From: Amaranthus tricolor
Taxonomy: Eukaryota > Streptophyta > Magnoliopsida > Caryophyllales > Amaranthaceae
Length of the DNA: 64,000 bases
NCBI RefSeq assembly: GCF_026212465.1
Contig: NC_080056.1
Coordinates: 8,880,017-8,944,016, forward strand
Reading direction: 5' to 3'
Position numbers and translations under genes: made by a program
Shown here: positions 12,809-23,490 of the stretch, one piece after another
Position numbering within the stretch: the stretch's first letter is position 1
Layout: every line of letters starts with the position of its first letter
The notes under the pieces: model-generated
What the model saw: the letters and a program-made list of their open reading frames with translations, nothing else
Database searches by the model: none
Told to the model about the DNA's origin: nothing

Positions 12809-13687
12809 TCAGGTAGGCATAAACTTGAGAGAAGACGAGTTGTGAGTGCTAGAACGACAAATCATGATTGCAGTCATGCCAATCATCCAAACCACAAAGC
12901 ATATGACGACAATTCGAAGCTTATTAGAAAGAACCGCATCGATTGCATCTCCTCGGTCAGGAAAAGTATGAAGGTCTCTCACAGTGGCTTCAACTAGAGC
13001 ATCTAGAAGCTTCATTGATGAAGGAGAAACACCATTCGAGCCAACAACTTCATTTCTAGCTTGCTTAAGAAGATTCACAATCACATCAACCTCAACCGAG
13101 CCTTTTAAGTCGAAACTTTTGTGACTATCAAATGATAGATTGACAGATTCAGCATTAATCGTTGCGATTTTCGACGTTGTTGTACAATCGGACAATCTGG
13201 AAGCCTCTTCTGATAAAACAATTAACTGATTTTCTGCTATTACCGAACTCCCGGATCTCTTCAAATCATGAAAATCAAACAAACAAATCAGAGATTTTGA
13301 ATGAAGTAGCCTCAAAATTTGTTTAATGAAAGTAAAATTTAAGAAACGACTAATTTACATCCAATGATTCTCCGTTGTGATTGCTATCACTTGAGACATC
13401 AGTAATTGTTGAGAGAATTGGAGATTCAATCGCTGGTTCAGCCGGAAAATCTTCGTAAATTGAAGCGAATTCTCCATTTAAGTTCCTCTTTGCAATCTGA
13501 TCATTAAATGTAATGGAAAATTCAGAAACAAAAATCGAAAATAATAAGGGAGACGGAGAAATTAGGGCTGCGAGATGATTACTTTCTGATTCTTCTTTGG
13601 TTGTTCAGAAAAAGATTTAGAAGAAGGTGAATCCTTGTGACGACGGTTGAAGATTTCTTTGCTGCGAGGAGTTTGAGTTTCCTTCAT
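12809..13687 (-). CDS. Tail-anchored membrane protein, candidate plant KASH (SINE3/4-like) protein
   Basis: Three exons give a 230-residue protein: 13,687-13,583 (35 codons), 13,496-13,359 (46 codons) and 13,258-12,809 (149 codons plus TGA); all junctions are phase 0 with GT donors and AG acceptors. The N-terminus is basic and Ser/Lys-rich, the middle is soluble and acidic/polar, and one hydrophobic helix (IVVICFVVWMIGMTAIMIC) lies about 16-35 residues from the end. A short polar tail follows and ends in KFMPT. Plant KASH proteins have exactly this plan: a soluble region, a C-terminal transmembrane helix and a short lumenal tail ending in xPT that binds SUN proteins in the outer nuclear envelope. 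SINE3 and SINE4 are small members without other domains. The exon models and hydrophobic helix are seen; the KASH assignment is inference. A Mutator-type element starts 166 bp upstream of the ATG. Confidence 0.7.
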
Positions 13688-13974
13688 TGTTTGGTTCTAA
13701 TCAGAGCTCAACTCCAATGGCGGGAGAATTCGAATTTGATTTGTTTATTCACTTACTATGCTTTAAATGAGAGAGGAAAATAAATTCAGCGAATGCTTTG
13801 CCTTTCTTATTATACTATCACAAATTGTTAGTATATGCCTTCAAAAAATAATCCAATCCTTAAACATCGTCACCCTTTTCATTTTATCGCCACCCTTCAA
13901 ATGAAATTACGAATTTACCCCTGATTTTTAAAAAATTACAATTTTGCAGCTCCCTACAAATTTCTTATTTATAT

Positions 13975-14075
13975 TAATAATAATAATAATAATTATTATA
14001 TCAATAACAACAATAATAATAATTAACTTTTTTATATTCTTCAAAAAGAATATGAATAAAATTAATGATAATAAA

Positions 14076-14118
<43 letters not shown>

Positions 14119-14213
14119 TTAAAAATAATTATTATTATTCAAAAAGAAAAAAAATTGAATCGCCCAGTTTTGGGCGATTCACTTTTTTTTTTTCTTTTTG
14201 GAAAATTTATATT

Positions 14214-14283
<70 letters not shown>

Positions 14284-14332
14284 TAAATAACAACTATAAT
14301 AATATTATTAACTTTTTATATTCTTTTAAATA

Positions 14333-14368
<36 letters not shown>

Positions 14369-14449
14369 TAATATAATATTAATAATAATAATATTAATAA
14401 CAAAAATAATAATATTATTAACTTTTTTATATTCTTTCAAATAATAGTA

Positions 14450-14507
<58 letters not shown>

Positions 14508-14946
14508 TGATGATTAAAAAATCCCTGTAGATTCAAATTAAGACTTTTAGTTTTCCCATATGGTGAATTGATTACAATTAATTAATTTACATTTACAATG
14601 CTTAAAAAAGCTCAATTAGTAAATTGGCTGTTGGAATTCTCCATGAAACTCAAGCTTTCCTTATTATATATATCAACATAATCCAATCTTCAACAATTGG
14701 TGAAAAATCAAAGCAAGAAGAAAAAAAAGAAAAATGGAAGATCAAGAGAATGAAACGGTAATTTTAAAGCTTTTGATTGATTATTTATTTATTTATTTAT
14801 TTATTATTATTATTGTTGTTGTTCTTATTATTAGTATCATTATCATAATTCACACTTCTTTAAAATACTCTCTTAATTTGGTAATTTCTTTCACAACAAA
14901 CTCGCGGTTCTTACTACCATTAATTTAATTTAATGCATATCTATTC

Positions 14947-14990
<44 letters not shown>

Positions 14991-15245
14991 AATTTTCCGA
15001 AAAAAAAATTAATAATCGCCCAGAATTAGGCGATTGAACCGGGGTCCAATCGCCCGGTTCTGGGCGATTAATTTTATTTATTTTTTCTTTTTGAATAATA
15101 ATAATTATTTTTAATTTTATTATTGTTGTTATTATTATTATTATTATTACTTTTATTATTATTAATTTTATTTATATTCTTTTTGAAGAATATAAAAAAG
15201 TTAATTATTATTATTATTGTTGTCATTGATATTATTATTATTATA

Positions 15246-15296
<51 letters not shown>
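13975..15296. repeat. AAT/ATT trinucleotide microsatellite tracts
   Basis: Long (AAT)n runs occur at about 13,975-13,990, 14,076-14,115, 14,215-14,282, 14,331-14,366 and 14,445-14,505, and the complementary (ATT)n runs at about 14,945-14,990, 15,131-15,150 and 15,230-15,297. They lie inside the Mutator-type element, partly within its inverted arms, so AAT on the left mirrors ATT on the right. Open frames across them encode poly-Asn/Ile/Tyr artefacts. Confidence 0.9.
14662..14756 (+). other. Promoter-like stretch and possible captured first exon inside the Mutator-type element
   Basis: A TATA-like TTATATATATC (14,662) is followed by a CAA/AAG-rich leader, then ATG at 14,734 opening MEDQENET and a good donor (ACG|GTAATTTT) at 14,758. 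No later exon is recognised. This is the part of the element not explained by its inverted arms and resembles the start of a host gene captured by a Pack-MULE; it could also be chance. Confidence 0.3.
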
Positions 15297-15298
<2 letters not shown>

Positions 15299-15416
15299 GA
15301 AATTTATAGGGAGTGGCAAAATTGTAATTTTTTAAAAAATCAGGGGCAAATTCGTAATTTCATTTGAAGGGGGGGTGGCGATAAAATGAAAAGGGTGGCG
15401 ATGTTTAGTAACTCCC

Positions 15417-15989
15417 AAAAATAATACTCGTATAATACGGATTCATGGACGCCATTCATACAAAAGTCAAATAGTGTATCTCACACATAGATTTTTTATT
15501 TGCGGTCGTCTTATCGGTACTGGTATCTCACACGAGTAGCTCTATATTAGGAGTATATATCAACATTAAGTCTTTATGAGAGCGTTTCATCATAGACAAA
15601 TCTATATAATCATTCTATTTTGTAAAATTTTTAATTGAATACTTTGAAATTGGTATTGTAATTGATATCTCACTTTAAGATTATAAGTCATCACTTTAAA
15701 ACTCTACTTTAAGGTTGTAATTGGTATTGTAAGCGATTACTTTGAAGTTATAACTTATGGCAAAAACTTACAAGAGACACCCTCATTATGATTGAGGTGG
15801 TATACATTGGTTGGCTCAAGAATTAAAAAAAAAAACAATTTCACCTTAAAAGATATCAATCTTGACACTAAAGTGATTAATTTCAACTTAAGGTAAACAT
15901 TAAATTGATCAATTAAAAAGTTCAAATTTGACCTAAAAGTTATCAATTCTGACATTTAAGTGATTAATTTCTACTGACAACTATATCAA
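15417..15989. other. AT-rich intergenic DNA
   Basis: Between two elements; imperfect repeats of TTTAAGGTTGTAATTGGTATTG-like segments occur near 15,640-15,760. No gene. Confidence 0.4.
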
Positions 15990-16240
15990 TTAGTCTCTTG
16001 AGAGACGTATTTCAAGTCCAACTCATTAAAGATTAATGTCTACTTATATTATCCTTAATATCTACTTACATTATTCTTAATGCTTACTTATCGTATTCTT
16101 AATGCCTATTTTCAATATCTTAAATGTCTACTTACATTATTCTTAATACCTACTTATAATATTTTAAAAAATATATAACAGACCGACCGAATTAGAGATG
16201 GTCTCTCAAAGAGACAGTCTCTCACAAGAATTTGTGTCAA
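15990..16240. repeat. Short dispersed element, copy B (reverse orientation)
   Basis: Begins TTAGTCTCTTGAGAGACGTA and ends CTCTCACAAGAATTTGTGT, the reverse of copies A and C, with internal units such as TTCTTAATGCTTACTTA. It lies directly against the left end of the large Mutator-like element. Confidence 0.7.
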
Positions 16241-16456
16241 GCTTTTTAATACCCCATTTAACTCAGTATGTTACTACGTCACGGCTTTAGAAAATTGGGA
16301 AAATTTGAAAAAAATAAAATTATTTAACAACTTTTTTCAAAAAACAAGCTTCGTTCAAACTTTATTCGCAAAATAAGTGTCCTTAGCTCCAAAGCTAGGC
16401 TTGGTGTAAACTCGCAGCGAACTAAAAGAAATGGTAAAAAATTGGTCAAGAGATAT

Positions 16457-16527
16457 GTCGCTGTTAGTAACAGTGAAATAAGAGCTTTGACTGGTCAAAC
16501 ATAATGTCGCTGTTACTAACAGCGACA
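16457..16527. repeat. Pair of TCGC...GCGA hairpins (left side of the MULE)
   Basis: TCGCTGTTAGTAACAGTGA at about 16,458-16,476 and TCGCTGTTACTAACAGCGA at about 16,507-16,525, separated by GGTCAAAC/TTGACTGG sequence. The right side of the element carries three more (see 22,721-22,845). Confidence 0.85.
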
Positions 16528-16815
16528 TATCCCTTGACCAATTTTGACTTTTATTGACCTTTTTGTATGATTTAGACTAGCCATTGTAAAATTGAAAAAT
16601 AGCCGTTATGAAGTTGAAAATAGTCGTTGCTATTATGTTCTATAAATAACTCCATCGTCTCCCTAATTCATTGTATCCAAACTCCATCATTCTTGTTCTA
16701 GTTAATCGATTTTGAAGGTAACATAAAGTATTATGTTAGTATTATTCTCAATTTATAAATGTTAATATTATTTTTGAATGTTTACTTATGTTAATATATC
16801 ATATGTGTTCTGTAG

Positions 16816-17112
16816 ATGTCACAGGAGCATTCTATTGAAGAGCTTTGTGATTGTGGTTATGAAGTTGAGATTAATACAGATTGGAGCGGCGTCGATCCTG
16901 GCCGTGATTTTGTTGCTTGTCCTTTCTACTTGGATGAAGGATTCGGATGCACGTACTTTAGGTGGGTTGCTCCGAAGGGTACCAAATCGCTTGAAAAAGA
17001 AAAACAAGAGCTTAAAGATGAGGTATTTAATCTCAAGAGACAAATAGATGATATGGAACATATGAAAGAAGAGACCGAAAGGATTATGAGAAAGTTGAAG
17101 AAGCAATCTTAG
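16816..17112 (+). CDS. GRF-type zinc-finger small protein with coiled coil, carried by the MULE
   Basis: An uninterrupted 98-residue frame. The ATG directly follows a good acceptor (TTCTGTAG|ATG), with a donor-like GAAG|GTAACA near 16,715, suggesting a 5' UTR intron. Residues 11-50 match the GRF zinc finger: Cys11-x-Cys13-Gly, a GRDF motif at 29-32, Cys35-Pro, Cys45 and a YFRW at 47-50. Residues about 57-97 are a highly charged coiled coil. GRF fingers bind nucleic acid, chiefly single-stranded, in repair enzymes; a stand-alone GRF plus coiled coil is common in plant transposon-rich DNA. Its role in the element is unknown. It is the only intact gene in an otherwise frameshifted element. Confidence 0.75.
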   Translation: MSQEHSIEELCDCGYEVEINTDWSGVDPGRDFVACPFYLDEGFGCTYFRWVAPKGTKSLEKEKQELKDEVFNLKRQIDDMEHMKEETERIMRKLKKQS

Positions 17113-17484
17113 TTAGCGGCGGTGGTTTATCTTAATGAATGAACTATGTTATTTGATATGGTTTCGTTGAAAATGAATGAAATTGTGTTAAATTTTCGAG
17201 AGCATTTTCCCTATTTGAATATGATTGACTGTTTGATTTTGATTAAATTCATACTTAATTCTTGGTGGAATGATTCATCGCCGAAAACTCTTAGTAATGA
17301 ACATCATTTCATTCATAATAAACATGTGATAATACGATAAAAATATATACATCTGCATATATATTACAAATTATACACAAAATTCCAAATGTTACAAATA
17401 TTCAATATGTACAACTGTTCCATATATACAAAATGTTACTAATGTTCAATATATACAAACAGTATACTAATGCTAATCCTCCTC

Positions 17485-19485
17485 CTATACCCTGTTTAAT
17501 TGTGACGGTTTACGACGCCTCCTACGATAGTAAGAGGTTGTCGCATGACACTCAGGTAGGGGAGGTGATTGATACTGGGATGATCCAGCACCCTGTGAGG
17601 ACCCGTCACCATAGTCGGGACACGTTAAGTCTACCTACTCAAGATGAACTCGCATGATGAGGAGATGACCCCTGCTCGTCCATAGTGGTGTCGGGCACAA
17701 CAACTTCTGGAATGAAGTGCTGAAACTGTGTCCCTAGAAGTATGTCTTGGGCAATCTCCCATACAGGCTCCTCTTGGGTGGAGCTGATGACAGATGCAAT
17801 GCCCTGTGCCTGCATTAAGCCTAAAGTATTAATGAAATGTATAACATGTAAGTTCTATGGATAATAATCAACGTTGAAGAATACTTAAAAACTGTGTCAT
17901 CATCGGTACTGCAGGAGCGTACTGGGCGGCCGCGATGATACCTCGTGGTGTCATCCATCGACGAGTGATGGAGAGGAACCACGACATGTAATCCGCCGAA
18001 GTAGGTGCGCTTACAGCCTCGATCGGCGCACCTTGGGCCAAAAGCTCTAACCTGTGATCCCAACGAGCTACATGGCGCCAATTAATCTCCAACCAATTCT
18101 TGGGCTCCCAACCCTTGCGTGAGCAGTGATGGAGATCCGCCACCGTATCACAAGGCGGCGGGATGCCCTATACCATCCCAAATTGGCACAGTACGCGCTC
18201 AGGGAGATGCACTTCGACTATGTCAAAGCATATCAAAGGTACTGAGGCTCTCCACGCCCCTGAAAATATCCTTGAGTGCTAAGGCAATTCAGCATATGAC
18301 TCAGCGGGGTAAGGGTCCCATCGAAACTACACGTGAAAATATAATTAATAAATTACGCAATGTGATAGTTTCAAGACTAGTTGTAGTGAAGTCTGTACCT
18401 GGTCAGCTCGAAGTAGATCGAATTGATCGTGGTAAAACCCCACGCCAGATCCTGTAAGGGTCCTTGTACGTCTATCAAAGGACCACCGCGATCCATACGG
18501 CACATGTGGGGGTGGAAGAATTGGTGGCGCAAATGCACCACGTCCCACACTCCTCACCGGTTGCTCAATGAGAATGTGCTCCCACACCCAAAGCTATGAA
18601 TTACAGATATAAGTAAGTAAACGAAACACAAGAACAAATTAAGAAAAAAGCGTTAACGTGTAAAGTTAGTATTACCTGGAAAATAATCAGGGGCCCAGCA
18701 ATCTCCTTCACGTTCTTCCGTGAAGCTTCTTCACACAGTCTTCTGTACAGATAAGCTAGGGCTGCCGAACCCCAACTGTAATTGGAGATGACTTCCCATG
18801 GCGCATCAAGCAACGTCAAGTACAAAAGTCGTACCCTGTTGCCAGTCTTTCGGAGAACAAGACAACACCAATCAGATATAAGGGATACGCCTTAGCGTAT
18901 CTCTCAACGGTAGCCTCATCAGCACCTTCAGGGAGGTGTGAGAAGTTCTGCGCAAGCCATGTTACGCGCAAGCCACTCCCTTTTCTGGGGGAGGTCGGAC
19001 TCCTAATACTCTATGCACTTTATCTTGCCAACTTTCGAGTTGGCGTCCAACGGTGCAGACGGCATGTCCCTCGATGTGAAGCCGTATAAGCACAACTACG
19101 TCAAGTAAAGTGACAGTAGCCTCACTTAGAGGTAAATGGAAGGTATGTGTCTCTTGGCGCCACCGCTCGACTAAAGCCGTGACTAGCGCCCGATCGACTC
19201 TCCCATATGCGATGAGGTGGAAGTCGTACAACCTCGCTCGCTGAAGGTAAGGGAAGATCTGTGCGTCAATCTCCCACGGAGCAGAGTCGGGATGCCTGGT
19301 GTATATGGTCTCCGTGTCGGACACCTGAACGCAAAGATTATATTAGCATAAAGTTAAAGTATTAAGGCATGTACATTCAAAATACTAAGTTAACTAACCT
19401 GGACATCCCATAGTAAACTGCTCTTGTGATTCGCCTGCATCGTAAGCACACTAGGGTCGCGAGGGCCTGGAGCTGCTGGATCCAT
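17485..19485 (-). pseudogene. Plant mobile domain (PMD) protein, broken copy
   Basis: Exon 1 (ATG at 19,485) encodes MDPAAPGPRDPSVLTMQ, a typical PMD start, and splices at 19,399 to 19,324. The second exon contains WRQETHTFHLPLSEATVTL, and a later one the PMD signature YSWGSAALAYLYRRLC (about 18,780-18,720). Then come LWVWEHI (18,600) and WLEINWRHVARWDHRLELL (about 18,060). The tail to 17,485 ends in an Arg-rich YYRRRRRKPSQ stretch. Damage: frameshifts near 18,965 and 18,850, a TAG inside the exon near 18,170, and a TGA at 17,639-17,641 before the basic tail. PMD proteins occur in MULEs and gypsy elements and as host silencing factors (MAIN/MAIL1); here it is transposon cargo. Confidence 0.8.
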
Positions 19486-19626
19486 CTCTACTGTAATTCA
19501 ACAATAACTTAGTTGTAGTTATGATTACACGTAAAAAGACTTAAGAAATACTCAAATTGTTTACTTATGTTATTTATTATTTCCATAGTCTTTATGTTTC
19601 TATACTCAAGTACAGATATTGTTTAC

Positions 19627-22046
19627 CTTGACATGCAAGTTCTAGTGTTGTGACATTCACTACCACATCGTCGACAAGCTTGCGTCTCCTTGATCCTTCG
19701 TCCATCTCGTTGGCGATCCTCCTTGACTTAGGTCTTTCTAGTCCAAGAATGTGATCTGGATCGTGTATCACCTCAACACGGGTGTATTGAGGCCATGACC
19801 TCTTATCAATCAACAGTATGAATATGGATTCATATGTATTCACATAGCTCTTGGTAGTGTAGCAGGAGTCCACAAAACGCTCATACGATAAGTGTCTTTT
19901 AATACAAACGGCAAGAACATGAGAACAAGGTAAGTGATATATGGAGGGTTTGTTACAAGTGCATTTCATCTCTCTCAAATCCACACTTTGTATTTTACCA
20001 CCCTTGGTGGATCCTCTATTACCACGTCCAGTCTTAACTTGAAAAAGGCCTCGTCTGTAATCAAAAAGCGACGATCTCATGGAAGTTTTCCTTCTCAGTG
20101 TTACGGGTGATAATTCTTGTGGCGTGTGAAGTGTACTTACTTCCCCCAATTAGCCATGCATTTGCATTTTCCCATCTTTTAACAAAATAATCATTAACAC
20201 GGTAGAAGGTGAACTCCACAAGAGTATTTATATGCAAGAAACGTACACCCTTCATCACGTTATTGAATACTTCAGCTAAGTTGGTATTAGTAACACCATA
20301 CCTATACCCTCCATCATGACATATTGACCATTTACACATATCACCAACTTGATCAATCCAAAAAAGAGCTTCTCGATTACCTTATGTGGTTGTCTTTGCT
20401 CTGCAGTCCTTCCATACATCTTCTTCAGCTTCACATTACCCATTTGACGGTAGAAGTTACTTAACAAATGCCGCAAACAAAACCTATGATGGGCATTTAG
20501 AGGTTGCCATTTCGGCTCCTCCATGGTTGCTAGAATGCCCGCATGTCTATCAGAAATAACACATAAACCTGGACTACGCATCACATGCTTACGAACACAC
20601 GCCATAAACCAAGACCACGCAGCTTTGCATTTTTTCTCTACCAAAGCAAAGGCAAGCGGGATGATTCCCTTGTTCCCATCTTGAGCAATCCAGTTAATAA
20701 TGTATGGCGATACTTACCATACAAGTGTGTTCCGTCAATGGCAATAAAGGGTTTGCAATACTTGAACCTCTCAATACTAGGTTTAAAAGCCCAGAACACA
20801 CGTTGGAAAATTCTAATAATAGGACGAACGTACACACCAACATCATTATCTTCCTTAAAGAACCACTCAACTACAGTCCGGGGGTTAGAAACTTGCAACT
20901 TGCATTGCTTTCAAGAAGCGTAGAAGGAGAGGATAAGAATCTTCCTATGCCCCATAGATGGAGACAAGGGCTTGCTGTTTAGCACACCATGCCCACTTAT
21001 AAGTCTCTTCGACACCAAATTGGTCTTTCACCATTTGTCGCACCAAAGAGACCTTAATTGATGGGTCTTCAGCAACACAATTTCTAATAACATTGTTAAT
21101 CATGGAAGATGTCAAATGAATGTGTCCAGCTGATACATTTTCAGTGCTTAGTACACAACTCCCATGCTTCCCTTTATATGTAACAATCTCCCATGAAGGT
21201 GAATAGGAGCTCTTTCTAGCCCTTAGCCTCCAAGTACACCCTCTCTTACACTTCAAGGTGAGCACAGTTTGATTTGAAATCTCAGTTCGGTACTCAACGT
21301 TCCTACGAATATGATACAATCTAACAGCGTCCAACAAGGTTGTTATCAAACATCATACCCTTTTTAAACTCTCCTTCATCGGTGTAGGTTGTATCACAAG
21401 CCCAAGGCCTCCAAGAGTTGACCTCAACGTGTTCATCTAGAGGGGGAACTAGTGCATAAGGTGTAGGAGCAACGATTGTTGGAATGTTGCCTAAGGTCAT
21501 GTCATTAGCTAGAGCCTCCTCATCAACACCCACTTTGTCCTCAGAAGGAGCTTCAACGAATTCATTACTCTCACTATTAACATCATCCCAAGGCTCATTT
21601 GTATCTTCTAAGTTAAAAGTATCATCATTAGAAAGAGAAGAGGAAGATGGCATAATGGGATTTTGGGTTTCTTGCGTAGGGAAGGGCGTAGGAGAAGGAA
21701 CAGAAGAAGTTACATTTAAGAATGCATTTGTTTCTACAACATTGACATCTTGATTTCCTAGGGGTACCTCTTCTACATATAACTGTAAAGAAGGAATAGA
21801 GGTAGACTTTGAATACTCCCACATTGCATCTATAGCCTCCTCATCCTCAACCGGAAGAGCTAACAATTCTCCACTCATATTGTATTTAAAATTTACATTA
21901 ACAGTACTTCTTGTAGTGTCAATGCCAATCTTAGAGCATATAAGATGTTTAAATTCATTCAAGTCTATGTTTGAGTTCCATGCAAACAGTTTACGTCTTC
22001 CCCCAACATACTTAACATTGCTACTACTTGATTGAATTGAACCATT
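19627..22046 (-). pseudogene. mudrA-like MULE transposase, frameshifted
   Basis: Order on the minus strand: N-terminal region with KYVGGRRKLF and a PB1-like start; an acidic linker; a MuDR DNA-binding region (LKCKRGCTWRLRA, about 21,240); the MULE DDE domain with FIAIDGTHLYGKY (first Asp), LCVISDRHAGI (second Asp) and TNTNLAEVFNNVM (likely Glu); and a SWIM zinc finger, CTCNKPSIYHLPCSH (about 19,960). Family role: cut-and-paste transposase acting on the element's inverted ends. Frameshifts lie near 21,345, 20,898 (7-bp GCAAGTT duplication), 20,690, 20,370 and 20,072, with a TAG for Trp near 20,944. A donor at 19,626 could splice in frame to the PMD exon. The start exon upstream of 22,046 is not identified. 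Confidence 0.85.
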
Positions 22047-22720
22047 CTAAAAACATACAACAGTCACACGAAATGAAGTCATTTCTACAACAATACGTAC
22101 AAAATCAACATCACCATCAAGTTCATAAATATATACATATATAACAACATTGATTAAATTTAGGGTTTGCATTCAAACATTCTCTAAATTAAACTCAAAT
22201 TTAGGATTTGCATTCAAACATTCTCTACATTAAACTCAAACATTTTCTACATTAAATTCATGAACAAACAACCTCATTATGAAGATCATGATAAATAACA
22301 AGTACATTTGACATATTCATAGAGTTTAAGTGTAAATGACCACTATATGACATATATTTTAAAATCAAAAAGAACTAAAAAATTTATAATAAAAACGTAC
22401 CTTAATAAACTGTAGATCAACAAGAAGTATTAAATTGCAAGTTTATGAACCTGCATTTATGTGAAAGTTGATGAAGAATTTGTGAACCCTAATTTTCGAA
22501 AAAAAGAAAAAAACACAAAAAAATAGTACCTTAATTGAATGTAGAAAGATGACAGAACTAATTAGTAGTAGAAACTTGGAATTTGATGAGATTAATTGAA
22601 GGATTGAAGTTGATTTTAATAGTGGAAAGAAGAGGGAGATTTCGTGGGTTATTTCGCTGATACAAAATCGGGTGAAATGAGGGAGGAGGTAGAAGCTGCT
22701 GTATTTACAGACGCATTAGA

Positions 22721-22845
22721 TCGCTGTTACTAACAGCGACTAGACCTTGTTGACCAGTCAAACATTAGGTCGCTGTTAGTAATAGCGACATATGCCTTGA
22801 CTAAAATTTTGACCATTTCTTTATACTCGCTGTTAGTAAGAGCGA
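22721..22845. repeat. Three TCGC...GCGA hairpins (right side of the MULE)
   Basis: TCGCTGTTACTAACAGCGA at about 22,721-22,739, GTCGCTGTTAGTAATAGCGA at about 22,770-22,789 and CTCGCTGTTAGTAAGAGCGA at about 22,827-22,846, the last inside the terminal repeat. Confidence 0.85.
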
Positions 22846-23059
22846 TTACATACCAAGCCTAGTTTTGGAACAAAAGACGCTTATTTTGGAAAAAAAGTTT
22901 GAACGAAACTTGTTTTTTGAATAAATTTATTAAATCATCTTATTTTTTTCAAATTTTCGAAAATTAGACTATGTAATATGCGAGAAGGTTGACACTAGTC
23001 CCAAAATAAACGTTTTCAGCTCGGTATTCGAAATGGATCGAATATCTTGAGTCCAATAT

Positions 23060-23490
23060 ACGATGATGTAAATGCATTATTGAAAATTTGAAATGATTAA
23101 GACAAACTATCAAATAAGATAAGTTTAAACTTATTTCCAAAAGTAAGCGTGAAATTTCCAAACCTGTGGTTTGGGGCTGTTCGCAGTTAGTAACTACGAA
23201 CAACTAGCTCCACAAATACGCATAGCAGCTTCCACCGTGAACAGGTCAAACTGCGAATAGGTCAAAAAAAAAGTCAAAGATGATCGCAGTTAGTAATTGC
23301 GAACAACTATTGCGTTTTTTTTTTTGACCTGTTCGCAGTTACTAAACTGCGAACAGCCCCAAACCACAGATTTGGGAATTTCACGCTTACTTTTGAAAAT
23401 AAGTTGAAATTTATCTTATTTAGTTTATTTTGTTGATAATTTGTCTTAATCATTTCAAATTTTCTGCATTATTGATGTTGTTAATTTTAA
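23060..23490. repeat. Foldback element with about 125-bp arms and its own hairpin set
   Basis: The left arm (about 23,081-23,205) and right arm (about 23,330-23,470) are reverse complements with few differences. They share GAAATGATTAAGACAAA, AAAAGTAAGCGTGAAATT, CTGTGGTTTGGGGCTGTTCG. The arms end inward at TCGCAGTTAGTAACTACGA, and further copies of the hairpin sit at 23,284 and 23,331. No gene. Probably a non-autonomous Mutator-type element; its target duplication is not clear. Confidence 0.75.

Larger units (their letters stand above)
13853..15416. mobile_element. Mutator-type non-autonomous element with long inverted ends
   Basis: Flanked by a perfect 9-bp direct repeat AAAAATAAT (13,844-13,852 and 15,417-15,425), the target-site size of Mutator-like elements. 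Terminal repeats contain TTACTAAACATCGCCACC (right end) against CTTAAACATCGTCACCC (left end), followed by TTTCATTTTATCGCCACC. Inverted similarity extends inward about 330 bp on each side (to about 14,179 and from about 15,048), through AAT/ATT runs and ending at a TCGCCCAG...GGGCGA hairpin. It contains no transposase. The same terminal family bounds the element at 57,750-60,057. Confidence 0.85.
16268..22980. mobile_element. Large Mutator-like element (MULE) with three genes
   Basis: About 200-bp terminal inverted repeats at 16,268-16,470 and 22,790-22,980: both contain AAAATTTGAAAAAAATAA, CAAAAAACAAG, TTCGTTCAAACTTT and CTAGGCTTGGT in the same order. They also carry TCGCTGTTAGTAACAGCGA hairpins. 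The ends are blurred and I could not identify a 9-bp target duplication. Inside are a plus-strand GRF zinc-finger gene and minus-strand PMD and mudrA-like genes, so the element descends from an autonomous one but its transposase is broken. Confidence 0.8.

Noticed and set aside
13944..15335. Long open frames of poly-Asn, poly-Ile and poly-Tyr
   Set aside because: They are translations of AAT/ATT microsatellites inside a Mutator-type element and have no other content.
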